From positions 186,001 to 250,000 of the forward strand of contig FWCC01000256.1 in NCBI GenBank assembly GCA_900169235.1: 64,000 nt of DNA, given 5' to 3'. The DNA is from Zarea fungicola (Eukaryota > Ascomycota > Sordariomycetes > Hypocreales > Cordycipitaceae). A program made the translations under genes and the position numbers. Positions 54,518 through 64,000 of this stretch are shown here, piece after piece (position 1 is the stretch's first letter; each line of letters begins with the position of its first letter). The notes below the pieces were generated by a model. It did not search any database. It was not told where the DNA came from and saw only the letters and a program-made list of their open reading frames with translations.

Positions 54518-56198
54518 TTATCCTGGAACATATTGTCGCTTCAGGCTCGCTCCATGCCAATCAGTGTCTTTGCACTCATGGTCCTGCACCCATTGTCGAA
54601 CGCGATCAACAATCCAACCCGAAGTAGAGTCATCTTGTCTCTCACCGTAGTATATGATATCCTCACCAACGTAGCATTCTCTTTTTGGGTTACCCCTCCA
54701 TGTCCATTGCAGACAATTATGCAAAGAGCGACAATGGAACTCGCACTCGTCCTTTGATGTGATGCCAACACTTTCGGCAATCTTCCGACAGAGAACGTCG
54801 TTGTTACGCCAATTGTCCCGCATGACTTCTGTGCCAGGTCTGTAAAACTCCCAGACGTCGCGGTATCTTATGGGGTGCTAGGATTCAACAAGTCAGTGAG
54901 AAATCAGCTCAGTCCTGTATGCAATAGAGTGAGGAATTCTTTTGGCTGGCATTTCGAGGTGAAAGTAAGCGAGAGATGCAACTTACATCATGGCTTCTAA
55001 TGCCGTACTCAAAGCGAGACACGTTGCGCATCTGATCGGGAAATGGCTTGTGAAATGTGAAAATGGGAGAGCACCAACGCATGAGATCAAAGGGCAGAGT
55101 GTGAAAGACATGCTGCGTGAACATTGGATATAGCGACTGCATCTCAATTCCAGACTTCCATAACACCATGCCCAGGATGCTGTCCCCGCATCTCTCACGG
55201 GTTACCTCCTCGCGCCACCTGTCGTGGAAGTTGGGCCCTATAAAGTGGCCCATGAGATCAGTTTCACGGTGCAACAGCTTCCTCATCGCGCCACGACTTA
55301 GAACGTAGCCGGGGCCACCATTGGCGAAGTGGGTGCCGTATCCCACGTCATCCCGTTGCCCAGGTGTCGCAGATCCCAGGTACAGAGGTACTTCCGGGTC
55401 AAGGGTCTTGAGGAATCGAAAGATGGAGTCCCAAAACACGTAGCTAGAGATGCATAACTGGTCAGCAAGGAGCGAGGGGTTGTCACTGACGCTGGCGGAT
55501 GGAAATCCAGGACAGGTCGCGCAGGTAAGAGAGACTTACGTGTCAGACTCGTAAAAGACGTAAAAGTCACGGTCTGGCTTTCTCAGCCAAGCCTGCTCGA
55601 TGGCAGGTAGAAATTTGAACTTGTCAATCTTCCAGCCGTCGATGGTCTTGAGCAGCTCCGGGTTCGTTTTCGCGGAGCCATCCTGGCGCATAGCCTTGAG
55701 GTCGAGGTAGGGCTGAAATTCGGGCAAATTGTGGTACGATTTGGGCAAGGAATTTAAAACATCAATGACTTGGTGGTCGCCCATGGTGTCGTCGGCATCA
55801 GAGAAGATGAGCAGCTCATCTGGCTTGAAGCAAGCGCTCGCGCCATCAAGGTGGCCGGGCATACGATGCGCAGGGTCGGTAAATCCTGTCCTGACAACAG
55901 GTTGGATCCGTAAAAGAAGATGGTGAGGAAAGCTTTCACAGAGCTCTTTCATAGTTTTCCCATGGGGTGGTGTGGAAACGGGACTGAAGTCGCTCGTCGT
56001 GGCGACATGGTATGGCTCCGAAACATCAGGCCACAGAGGGATATAAGGCCTCTCAAAGTAGAGAAATCGACGAAGAAGAGCTATCAAAAGGAAAAGGCCG
56101 AGAGCAAGTATGAACATGTGCTTGGGCCGCCTTTTGAAGGTCAACTTGTCACGTTGCGCCAACGGCCACGGCGGCGGCTGCTTGTCCAGCAGTGGCAT
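54518..56198 (-). CDS. GT31-like type II glycosyltransferase with Cys-rich C-terminal domain (3 exons)
   Basis: Exons 55540-56198, 54987-55443 and 54518-54877 join in frame (96- and 109-nt introns; GTAAGT donors; CTAG and CCTAG acceptors) to 491 residues. The N-terminus has a short basic cytosolic tail and a membrane anchor at residues 28-43, the Golgi type II layout. The catalytic region includes LLIFSDADDTMGDH, WLRKPDRDFYVFYESDTYVFWDS (Glu217-Ser-Asp219 at the metal/sugar-nucleotide position) and GGPGYVLSRGAM (262-269), as in fringe/core-1 galactosyltransferase-like GT31 proteins of fungi. Residues 390-450 (about eight Cys; CEFHCRSLHNCLQWTW) resemble a PAN/apple-like fold added at the C-terminus. 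Sugar and acceptor unknown. The start at 56198 was chosen because the upstream part of the ORF lacks homology-like features. Confidence 0.86.
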
Positions 56199-58611
56199 GG
56201 CCCAGTGCAGATACAGTAGCCTATTATTCGCGCAGAAGCAAGGTTTCGGGTATCCAAGAAAAATGAGAGAAAGAGATGCAAAATAGATGCAGGATTTCAA
56301 GCAAGTGGAATCATTGGGATTCGATCAGCGGATGGTTAGCCAATAATGTGATGCAGCTGGTGAGCGGGTAGTGTGGCAAGATGGATATTGTGTTCTGGCT
56401 GAAATACGTTCTTAAGCCGGACGGTATGAAAACCCTTGCTGTCGCCAGGTGTCACCGAAACTTGACGATGCAGGAATCAACCAGGTGAGGAGCAAGATTG
56501 TTTGCCTCAATCGGGATGCAATTGAGAAAAACGAGGCTGTCGATTGGTTGTCTTGGCAGCATGAAGTCAGCCGCTCAACTAGTAAGTAACTACCACGAGA
56601 AGGTGGTGGGTACAGTGTTAACTGTGTTGCTACGGTGGTACCTTTCGTTCCCTTCTCACACCCAATGCGTAGGCGGCACTGCTGGCTGATCTTAGGTGCC
56701 TCACTATCTAGCAATGTAGCCCCCTGTACTCTGTAAGCTCCACAGGAATATGTGCTACCTACCTAGCAAACAGAAAGGGATGCTGGTAACTAGGCCTACC
56801 ACAACTGGTTAGTGTGCAATGGGGAGCACTCAATACGAGATTTTATGAAGGTCCTAATAACTAAATAATGGGACCTGAAAAAAAAAACGCTACGATTCCC
56901 CTTGTGAAGTATATCAATAACTACGCTATTTGCATTCTCTACACCGCGTTGAAGGTCCCAAAGAAGCAGCTCAACTAATGCATCCACTGCGAATTTTCGG
57001 CAGGTGTGATGCATGTGCGCCTTCATTTGCCCACTGGAAGCAAGCCATCGTAGCAGAAAACACGACTCAAACAAGGCTGAATTCACTATGAAAAAAAAAA
57101 ACGGAATCCCTATTGGTAACAGTTATTACACTTTACATGGGCCTTGTTCCCGTCAGATCTTTGGCCTGGAGGCCGGATAAAGCGAGACAAAACCACCTGC
57201 CACACGTTGACGACACGTCAAGACCAAACCTGGATATTATCCAGAACTACAGTTACTGATACTGGGAATCTTGACTGGTTGTCCGGAGACGGCCGCTCCC
57301 GGATAGGCCAGGATAATCTTGAAATTGCGTCCCAGAAGTAGTATACGCACTTTAAGGCGTTCATACTGATGAAAGGTATTGGGCGCATACATTGCGTGAG
57401 TACCATAAATGGTCGTTGTCGGCCGGTTCTTCATACTTGTGCCTATCGTAGTTGGCCAAGGAGAGACGAATATAAAACGCCTTCTTTTCTCCCAAGAAGT
57501 GACTACAAATCAGCGTCAATGGCCAAAGGGAAAACAACATCATTAGCCAATATGCTCTGCCTAGACGCTGTACCCTGTTCAGAATGTCCTTGATACATGG
57601 CAAGTTCCATTTCTGTACAGTATTTCATGACAGCTTCTCTGTACTGGCCATACTGACTCTCATGACGTATAAACCAGGACCGAGGTTGCTTCGGATGCCA
57701 TAAGGCCTGCCCTTACTGAACCATTCGGTTATCGAGACCCGTTATTTCGGCGACAATCCACGTAAAATGTGACCACATGGCCAGGGTAGGCAAGTCTCAT
57801 CTGCATAGTGCATGCTGATCAGGGTTCGATCTTATCAACCAGTCTCTCGGGACCCTGTTTTTTCTCCCCTTTAAGGAGCTTGACAGAGCACATATCGTCG
57901 CATAAACGAAGAAGAAGTGCCGAGTTCTACAGATACAGGCTTATGCTTATCCTTTCTGGTCAGTGCTGCCAGGGATGCTGACGCCTCCGGCTCGATTATT
58001 CACGTCAAAGTCCGTGCCAACGCGGTCAATTTATTAGCAAATACCGCATTTTCTCTTGAATTTTTTTCTCCATATGTATGTGTGTATTCTTTGGTAACTG
58101 CCGCTAACTGACAATATGAATGCCAAGCCCTGTTTTATTAGTTACCGCCATGTGGCAGAGCACGCTCAGCCCAAGCCCAAGCCCACTTTGCCCAGCTCGA
58201 GGAAGCGCCGCTAAGTGATGTTGCCCTCCGGCCGGCGCAACAGTTATGCCTCCTCCTGCCATCAATTGCTTTCTCCTTTAACCAAGTTTAAATAGTAATC
58301 ATGTTAGACCTCTGTCAGCCGAATTTAAGGAGCTCCTCTAATTCCGTATCCACCTAGAAATGTGACTAGATAGTAGTCAAGGGACGGGTTTGCCCAACTA
58401 GACGAGAACAAATACGCCACAATGGTGCGTTTACAACATGACCAGCCAGCAGACAGAACTCCGAAGCCCTATATAGATGGCCGAGCTGAGGAATAGGAAA
58501 AAACATCTGTAGCAAAATTTTATATAAATACCTTGTCGTTCCCCAACTCACTTGATCTCAGCCGCACACCTCTTATCTGAATCTGAATTGGTTTTCGTTG
58601 CCACCGTCACA
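56199..58611. other. Gene-free stretch
   Basis: 2.4 kb divergent region between the glycosyltransferase and GNAT genes. No supported gene; a short CTACCTACCTAG repeat at about 56755. Confidence 0.5.
58521..58530 (+). promoter_or_regulatory. TATA box of GNAT gene
   Basis: TATATAAATA, 82 nt before the start codon at 58612. Confidence 0.6.
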
Positions 58612-59484
58612 ATGGCCGTTGTTCTTCCCGCCCTCATTCCTGATATCCCTCGCATTTATGAAATCTATTTCGATGCCTTCAAAAACGATAAAATGGGCAG
58701 CTTGATGCTCAATATTCTCTTTCCCGGTACCATTGATCAAGAGTTCCGGAAAGCCCACGCCGCGGGCACCCTCAGCTACTGGCATCTTAGCACCTGCCAG
58801 TACACCCTCAAGATTGTTGACAATGTCAGCGGCGACATTGTCGGCATGGGACTTGGCGACGCCTACTTGAAAGAGCGCACTGAGGAGGAGCGCGCCAACC
58901 ATGGCGTACCCTGGCTCACGGGTGCCGAGCGGGAGAGGGCTGAAAAGGTTCTGAATCCCTTGTGGGAGATGCGTGAGAAGCTCTTCGGCGGTCACCGTTA
59001 CATTTGTAAGTCCGCCGTTATTGTAACTAATAAAACCACTTCTTCTATGAAACCCACGCCGCCCCCTCCCCCTTCCCCAAAACGAGGACGAACGAGAGCG
59101 AGAAAATGACAGAGACCAAACGAAACGCTAACCACAACGGCCCCGTTTCCTATTCCAGACTCCCATGTCATCGCCGTCGACCCCGAGTACCAGGGTCGTA
59201 AGGCCGGTGCCCTCATCGTCCAGTGGGGCCTGAACCTGGGCGAAAGCGCCGGTTTGCCCGTCTACTTTGAGTCGTCGCCGTCCACAGTCGGGCTCTACAA
59301 GAAGATGGGCTTCGAGGTTCTCGAGGAGCAGATTGTCCACGAAGCGGCACTGCTCGGCACAGATGAGGACGTGGTCGTCCCACTCATGGTCAAGATGCCC
59401 TCGGCAGCTAAGGGACTCAGCTTCAAGGAGTGGCGCGAGACGGGATATCCATCCTTTGACACTACCCCGGCTGCCAGTAAATAA
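58612..59484 (+). CDS. GNAT-family N-acetyltransferase (2 exons)
   Basis: Exons 58612-59005 and 59159-59484 join in phase 1 across a 153-nt intron (GTAAGT donor, GCTAAC branch, CAG acceptor) to 239 residues. The start is the first ATG after the TATA box, in CACAATGG context. The acetyl-CoA binding core straddles the splice: HVIAVDPEYQGRKAGALIVQWGLNLGESAGLPVYFESSPSTVGLYKKMGF shows the GNAT motif A (Q/RxxGxG/A) and motif B. The N-terminal PDIPRIYEIYFDAFKND matches the fungal subgroup of small GNATs. The substrate, a small amine or a protein, is not predictable. Probably cytosolic. Confidence 0.9.
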
Positions 59485-60259
59485 TTTTCTAGGCTGAGCG
59501 TGTTATCAAAAATAAAATAAGAAAGTACATAGAGCATAGTGTGGTGTGGCGTTTTTCTTTCCCTTTTCTTCCGGCGGGGCGGTAGTCTTTTTTTCTTCTT
59601 CCCCACGTTATAAATTTTCCGTAGCTAAAAGCATAAATCATAACCCGTTCCTGCATTTCTGTCTCAATCTTTCTACGCCGTGGCCGCATCGTGTCTCGTG
59701 CGGACTGAACTGAAGGAGCGTAAGCAAAGGGGCAAAGAAAACTTTTCAACTCACATGCATATTGAGGCGATCCACCTACAATGGCCTGATAAAATAGCTC
59801 AACACAACGCGTTGTGGACGAAATTGGCAGGTCCTACACCCCGCTCAAGTTGTTCAGCTGGAATTATCAGATCCATCAGATAACGACCATGGCCCCACCA
59901 GGCTGATCAAGGCGCGGACCTTTAATCTGTAGCGTGCTGAGGCACCAGTACTCGCATGTGAGACACAAGGATTCGACCGCCCGGGGCCTGGACGGAGCCG
60001 GAAAATTGAGGGGCATTTGTCGGCGAACACACCAACAAAAGGCCGAGGGGGATCGGAGTTAGAAAAAAAAAAAAGGGTTGTTCGTGTCTACGAAAAGCGA
60101 GAGCTGCACAGCCGAAGAGTAGCCAAGGACCGAGCAGGGGCCCGCAAACTCAACATACAAGTTCAAATCTCCCTTGTCGCCTTGTGTCAACTTTCTTTCT
60201 TGTCTTGCAAAAAAAGTCCAGCCCACTCGTTCTCGAGTGTCGCCTTTCCAACCGCCAAC
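59485..60259. other. Intergenic
   Basis: Between GNAT and AIF-like genes. The AIF-like frame is open back to 60017 but holds no earlier ATG. No other feature. Confidence 0.5.
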
Positions 60260-61686
60260 ATGTTTAGAAAAGTGCTTTTATACGTGAAGCTCGTGGCCAT
60301 CTTCATCCGCTTTTTCGCCCTAGAAACTCGTCGCACGCTCCACTTCCGAAGTGTTCTCAAACAGGCCAAGAAACTCGGCTCTACGCCCTCCGCCGAACGC
60401 ACGCACAACATTGTAGTTATTGGTGCCTCCTTTGCCGGCCACTACGCGGCGCGCATCCTCGCACGGTCGCTTCCTGCTGACAGCAAATACCGCGTTGTCG
60501 TAATTGAGCCCAATAGCCACTTCCAGTTCACATGGGTGCTGCCGCGATTCTGCGTCATCCCGGGCGGCCATGAGCACAAGGCATTTATTCCTTATGGCAA
60601 ATACGCAGACGCGGCGGACGGGGCGCTGCACTGGATCAAGGACCGCGCGACAGAGATTAGCAAGACGGCAGTCCTGCTGCAAGACAGCGGCGAGAGCATT
60701 TCCTATGATTACCTCGTCATTGCGACTGGTGCTGCGGTGCAGAGCGGGCTGCCATCACGTGTGAATAATACCGAAAAGGCACAGGGTGTAAAGCTCTTGC
60801 AAGCCATGCAGCAGAGAATCGCAAAGGCGGAAACCGTTGTGGTGGTGGGCGGTGGTGCGGCTGGTGTCGAGGTGGCAACAGATGCAAAGAGTCTTTATCC
60901 AAACAAGCATATTATCCTGGTGCATTCGCGCTCTGCAGTTATGCATCGGTTCGGAAAGGAATTGCAGAAGGCCGCCATGGAAGGGCTGAAGAGGCTTGAA
61001 GTAGAGGTCATTCTGGAGGACCGTGTTATCGAGGAGGACGACGCCAATGGCAGCGTGACACTCAAGTCCGGTCGTAAGATCAACTGCGACTATTTCGTAA
61101 GTCTCCTTGAAAAAAGAAATATCCTAGATTTCTGGAACCAACACTCACCTGCTTTGAACAGCTCAACTGCACTGGCCAGCAGCCCAACTCCTCCATCCTC
61201 TCAACGCTGTCACCCATGTCCATTTCCTCATCAGGCTACATAAAAGTAAAGTCCACGCTACAGGTGATTGACGAAAAGTTCCAAAACATTTATAGCTGCG
61301 GCGACGTCACCGACACCGATGTTCCAACACCAAATGCTCGCTCAGCCTCGCAGCAAGCCGCCGTGGCCGCCGAGAATATCCTCCTAGCCATCAACGGCAG
61401 GAAACCAACGCACGAGTATACACATAGTTGGCCGGAGAGCTTTATTAAGCTGACACTGGGACTAGTAAGCATAATAGCGGAGTGCAGGAAAACAATGCTG
61501 ATTTTGGTTCTAATGTTAATACAGGATCGCTCGGTATCACATATGAGTGATGGAAAATCAGACATTCTTTACCGAAGCAAAGAGAAGGATGAAGCACTCA
61601 TGGCCGCTCAATGTTGGAGTTCCCTTGGACAAGTGCCATTTGAAGACGACTATGATCAGGGTCAAAAGACAAACAACCAGGTATAG
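60260..61686 (+). CDS. AIF-like FAD/NAD(P)H oxidoreductase (3 exons)
   Basis: Exons 60260-61096, 61162-61464 and 61525-61686 join in frame (65- and 60-nt introns; GTAAGT and GTAAGC donors; CAG acceptors) to 433 residues. The second intron has no stop in frame, so retention would add 20 residues. The N-terminal hydrophobic stretch (residues 5-20) may anchor it to a membrane. FAD binding is by GASFAG (55-60), ATG is at 156-158, the NAD(P)H Rossmann is GGGAAG (197-202), and the C-terminal FAD motif is IYSCGDVTD. The order matches AIFM2/FSP1-type and fungal AIF-like type II NADH:quinone oxidoreductases, which pass electrons to quinones. It converges on the methyltransferase gene with 90 nt between stops. 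Confidence 0.92.
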
Positions 61687-61776
61687 ACTTGAGAAAGACG
61701 ATATTTCTTTTTTACCAAAATCATTTTTTATTAATCGATATCGATTTATCTTGGTAACCTAAGAGAGAGGGCGGCT

Positions 61777-62649
61777 TCAGTTGAGCGAAGTGACCCAAAC
61801 GTCCATGGTGCGAGTCTTCCTGCCTTCAAGCGCAGCATGAGCAGCAATCACAGCCTCACGCGACGAAAGCAGCATCTCCTTGACGCGGGGTGAAGTGATA
61901 TGCTGGTCGACCATTTGGATAAAGTCTTTGCTTCGGACGTCACCACTCTCCCAGATTCCATCCACAAGATCCTGGGCAGGGACAATATTAGTCTCTTGAC
62001 CCACCTTCCATCCAGCGGCCTCAGCGATCTCTTTGATGCCAGCAGGGCTGAGCAGGCAGCGAATGTTAGCAGAGCTTGCAGCGTTGTGCGCTTCGAGGGA
62101 TGCACGAGCAATGGCAGCGAGCAGATGAGGCTCTGCGTCGCGCTCTGTAGCCTTTAGCGCGTATTCAGCAACCAGGACGGAGCCGACACGACCCTTAAGA
62201 GCGCGCAGCATGTTGGCCAGCACCTCGCGGTTGTCAAAGTACCAGATACAGTGGCTAAAGACGGCGTAATCCCACTTTTTGTCGGTCGCGGTAAGGAAAT
62301 CAGACGGCTCGGCATTGTGCCAGGCGATGCGGCTGCCGAGTTCACCGGCGCTGATATGGGACTGGGCCTGAGAGAGGGTGTAGGGGGAGCCATAGTCGGG
62401 AGGGCCAGGGTCAACGGCATCGACATGGCCATCGGGCCCCACAGCAGTAGCAAGAACAGTGGTGCAGGTACCCTGACCGCAGCCAATCTCAAGGATCTTG
62501 GAGCCGGGGGTGATGCGCCAGGTGTTAATCAGATGAAGACGGTGCTCAACCTGAACCTTTTCAATCTGAACGCTCATGTCATTGGGAGTGGGCGAGTACC
62601 GCGCAATCTTTTCGGCACTGTCCAGCGGGATGGGGGTGAATGAGGCCAT
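61777..62649 (-). CDS. SAM-dependent methyltransferase (class I)
   Basis: A single exon of 290 residues from the ATG at 62649, chosen because it lies 92 nt after a TATA box and follows a typical leader; the frame is open further 5' but the extra sequence is not protein-like. Motif I is ILEIGCGQGT (52-61), the acidic strand-2 end is VDAVDPGPPDYG, and the motif-III-like region is WDYAVFSHCIWYFDNREVLANML. These place it among Rossmann-fold methyltransferases of the Methyltransf_25/31 type common in fungi. A small-molecule methyl acceptor is likely but unknown. Cytosolic, no targeting signal seen. Confidence 0.9.
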   Translation of the reverse strand: MASFTPIPLDSAEKIARYSPTPNDMSVQIEKVQVEHRLHLINTWRITPGSKILEIGCGQGTCTTVLATAVGPDGHVDAVDPGPPDYGSPYTLSQAQSHISAGELGSRIAWHNAEPSDFLTATDKKWDYAVFSHCIWYFDNREVLANMLRALKGRVGSVLVAEYALKATERDAEPHLLAAIARASLEAHNAASSANIRCLLSPAGIKEIAEAAGWKVGQETNIVPAQDLVDGIWESGDVRSKDFIQMVDQHITSPRVKEMLLSSREAVIAAHAALEGRKTRTMDVWVTSLN

Positions 62650-62740
62650 TGTGATGAATCTGTGAGTGGTGGATGAGTGTGCAATGAGCGCGGGCGATTG
62701 CTTTGATACCTTGAGTGAGAGCCGTGCCTGTCGTCTGTGT

Positions 62741-62747
62741 TTATATA
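62741..62747 (-). promoter_or_regulatory. TATA box of methyltransferase gene
   Basis: TATATAA on the minus strand, 92 nt before the ATG at 62649. Confidence 0.55.
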
Positions 62748-64000
62748 GGAGGCGGGATGGCGATGCTTTCAATGGATATATTTGAGTTGGCTCTGCAGCG
62801 TAAAAACTCGGCTTTAGTGCACCCAGCCATCGTCTGCGCCGGTTGATTGGCTGGGGACTTCTCGATGCATCTTTGGTGCTTTGTTGCAACGGAATGAAAG
62901 CTCAGGGCTTGGTCGTGAGTCACTTGGTAGGTCGCTAGAGTCACTGCAAACGGGGAAATTCAGCCACTGCCCAACTTATCAGTGGATCGTTTGGAGGAAC
63001 TTTGTGGGCCTCCGCACGGAGAAGGCGCCGGGGACCATAATAAGCTTCAACCCAGCTCCATGCAGATGACTCTCTCCGTGAGTCAATCGACAAGTGCTGA
63101 TGGGCGTAAGATGGTTTCCGTCGAAATTTGAATGGAATTATCTTTTGTAGTGATCCATGAGTCGCAAAATATGCTCGCGCACTTCCAATGCAACGTCTGG
63201 AGCACCGGCAGATGGGCCGTTTGTTACTTCGCGTCCCTGGGCTAAATAGAGACAGGACGAGCAGAGTGATGGGAGGTGCTAGATATGAAAATGACCAATG
63301 GCCAATGACCGTGTCCAAAAGGACTGTGGTTTGAAGAATTTTGATAGCTTGTGATAGTAGCGACGGGAGCCTGTAAAGGTGTAGAGATTTAATGGGAGGA
63401 GCAAAGTTGGCAGAGAAGACTCCGCTGAGACCCTCAAAAGCTGGCGAACAGGGCGCTCGCTTCAGTCGGCACTGGAGCATTAACATACAGCAGGCCAACA
63501 GCGCTGTAAGCCGCGCCAGTTCCAGCCAGTCAAAATGACTGCTGCCAACAATGCAAACAGGAACAAAGCAGCATTGACTCTTGGGAGCTGGCTGCGTCAT
63601 CCTCCCCTTTGCTCTTCAACTCTGCCCATCAACATTCAAGATCTCTCACACCGCACATTTGCAAATTTCTTTACATCCACTCATCCCTCTCCTGTCGTCC
63701 GAATCATCACCGCTGCTGTTTCTGTTCGTCATCTTCCTCGCAGTTACCTTCGGCCCGCCACGTGAGGGGCTTGTGAAGCAACATTTGCTGATTAGTACCC
63801 CGACTACCACCTGGCATAGCTCGCCTGCAGTGGCCTACTTTGCATACCTTTCAACGGTGGCCTATTCTACGCCCCAATGCACCACCAGTACACATTCTGC
63901 GTGCATTGACGGCCATCTTGCCATGGCAGGAACACAGATACATTATGGCCCGTATGATGCCATCCCCGCCACAGCATCCCCTGGTCTTCTCTTCCTCAAG
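62748..64000. other. Right-edge intergenic region
   Basis: Upstream flank of the methyltransferase gene. No supported gene; the open frames at 62941-63600 (minus) and 63535-63765 (plus) lack motifs. The pyrimidine-rich segment at 63600-63740 could be the promoter or leader of a gene starting outside the window. Confidence 0.4.

Noticed and set aside
20770..62649. Classical secondary-metabolite cluster
   Set aside because: No polyketide synthase, NRPS, terpene cyclase, prenyltransferase or P450 gene is present, so a biosynthetic cluster is not supported; only a looser metabolic neighbourhood is suggested.
1..64000. CRISPR array, bacterial operon or phage features
   Set aside because: The window is fungal nuclear DNA with spliceosomal introns; no regular spaced repeats or prokaryotic signals were seen.

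Overview
This is a segment of a filamentous ascomycete (Pezizomycotina) nuclear genome, most likely a sordariomycete and plausibly Hypocreales; the order-level placement is inference. The evidence is many short GT-AG introns (about 56-150 nt) with CTAAC/CTGAC-type branch points, fungus-specific families (Zn2Cys6 regulator, 2EXR protein, fungal arylsulfotransferase-like protein, ACS-type MFS carriers, TAP-like hydrolase) and a pogo/Fot1-type transposon carrying RIP-like damage. Gene density is low: about 21 protein genes and two tRNA genes are separated by long gene-free stretches. Exon joins were made by hand from splice signals and frame continuity; no transcript or homology search was available.

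Layout. 1-3.6 kb holds no supported gene. 3.6-7.6 kb: two tandem low-complexity proteins of unknown function sharing one frame and separated by a single UGA, then (minus strand) an ankyrin-repeat protein and a secreted cupin whose upstream region carries a 135-bp tandem duplication. 10.25 kb: tRNA-Val(AAC). 11.7-20.3 kb: a membrane arylsulfotransferase-like protein, a 2EXR protein, a secreted GH20 beta-N-acetylhexosaminidase and a secreted PAF-acetylhydrolase-like esterase. 20.8-30.6 kb: a flavin monooxygenase, a divergent HSL-type alpha/beta hydrolase, an intron-bearing tRNA-Gln(TTG), a regulator with two Zn2Cys6 clusters and a convergent second flavin monooxygenase. 31.6-33.4 kb: a 1.8-kb dead pogo/Fot1 element with intact 37-bp inverted repeats. 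35.6-46.2 kb: an ACS-family MFS carrier, an extended SDR, a membrane-anchored TAP-like peptidase/hydrolase, a five-exon SDR and a convergent cyclase-family protein. 47.4 kb: a small Cys-rich protein. 50.6-56.2 kb: an MDR enoyl/alkenal reductase ending in AKL, a second ACS-type MFS carrier and a GT31-like type II glycosyltransferase. 58.6-62.6 kb: a GNAT acetyltransferase, an AIF-like flavoprotein and a convergent methyltransferase.

Together, 20.8-46.2 kb and perhaps as far as 54 kb are rich in small-molecule enzymes: two flavin monooxygenases, two hydrolases, two SDRs, a cyclase-fold hydrolase, MFS carriers and a Zn2Cys6 regulator. This resembles a loose catabolic or tailoring neighbourhood with no PKS/NRPS/terpene backbone gene. 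Whether these genes act in one pathway cannot be told from sequence. The best-supported unusual items are the RIP-inactivated transposon, the dual zinc-cluster regulator, the single-UGA in-frame ORF pair, the GT31-Cys-rich fusion and the atypical cyclase.
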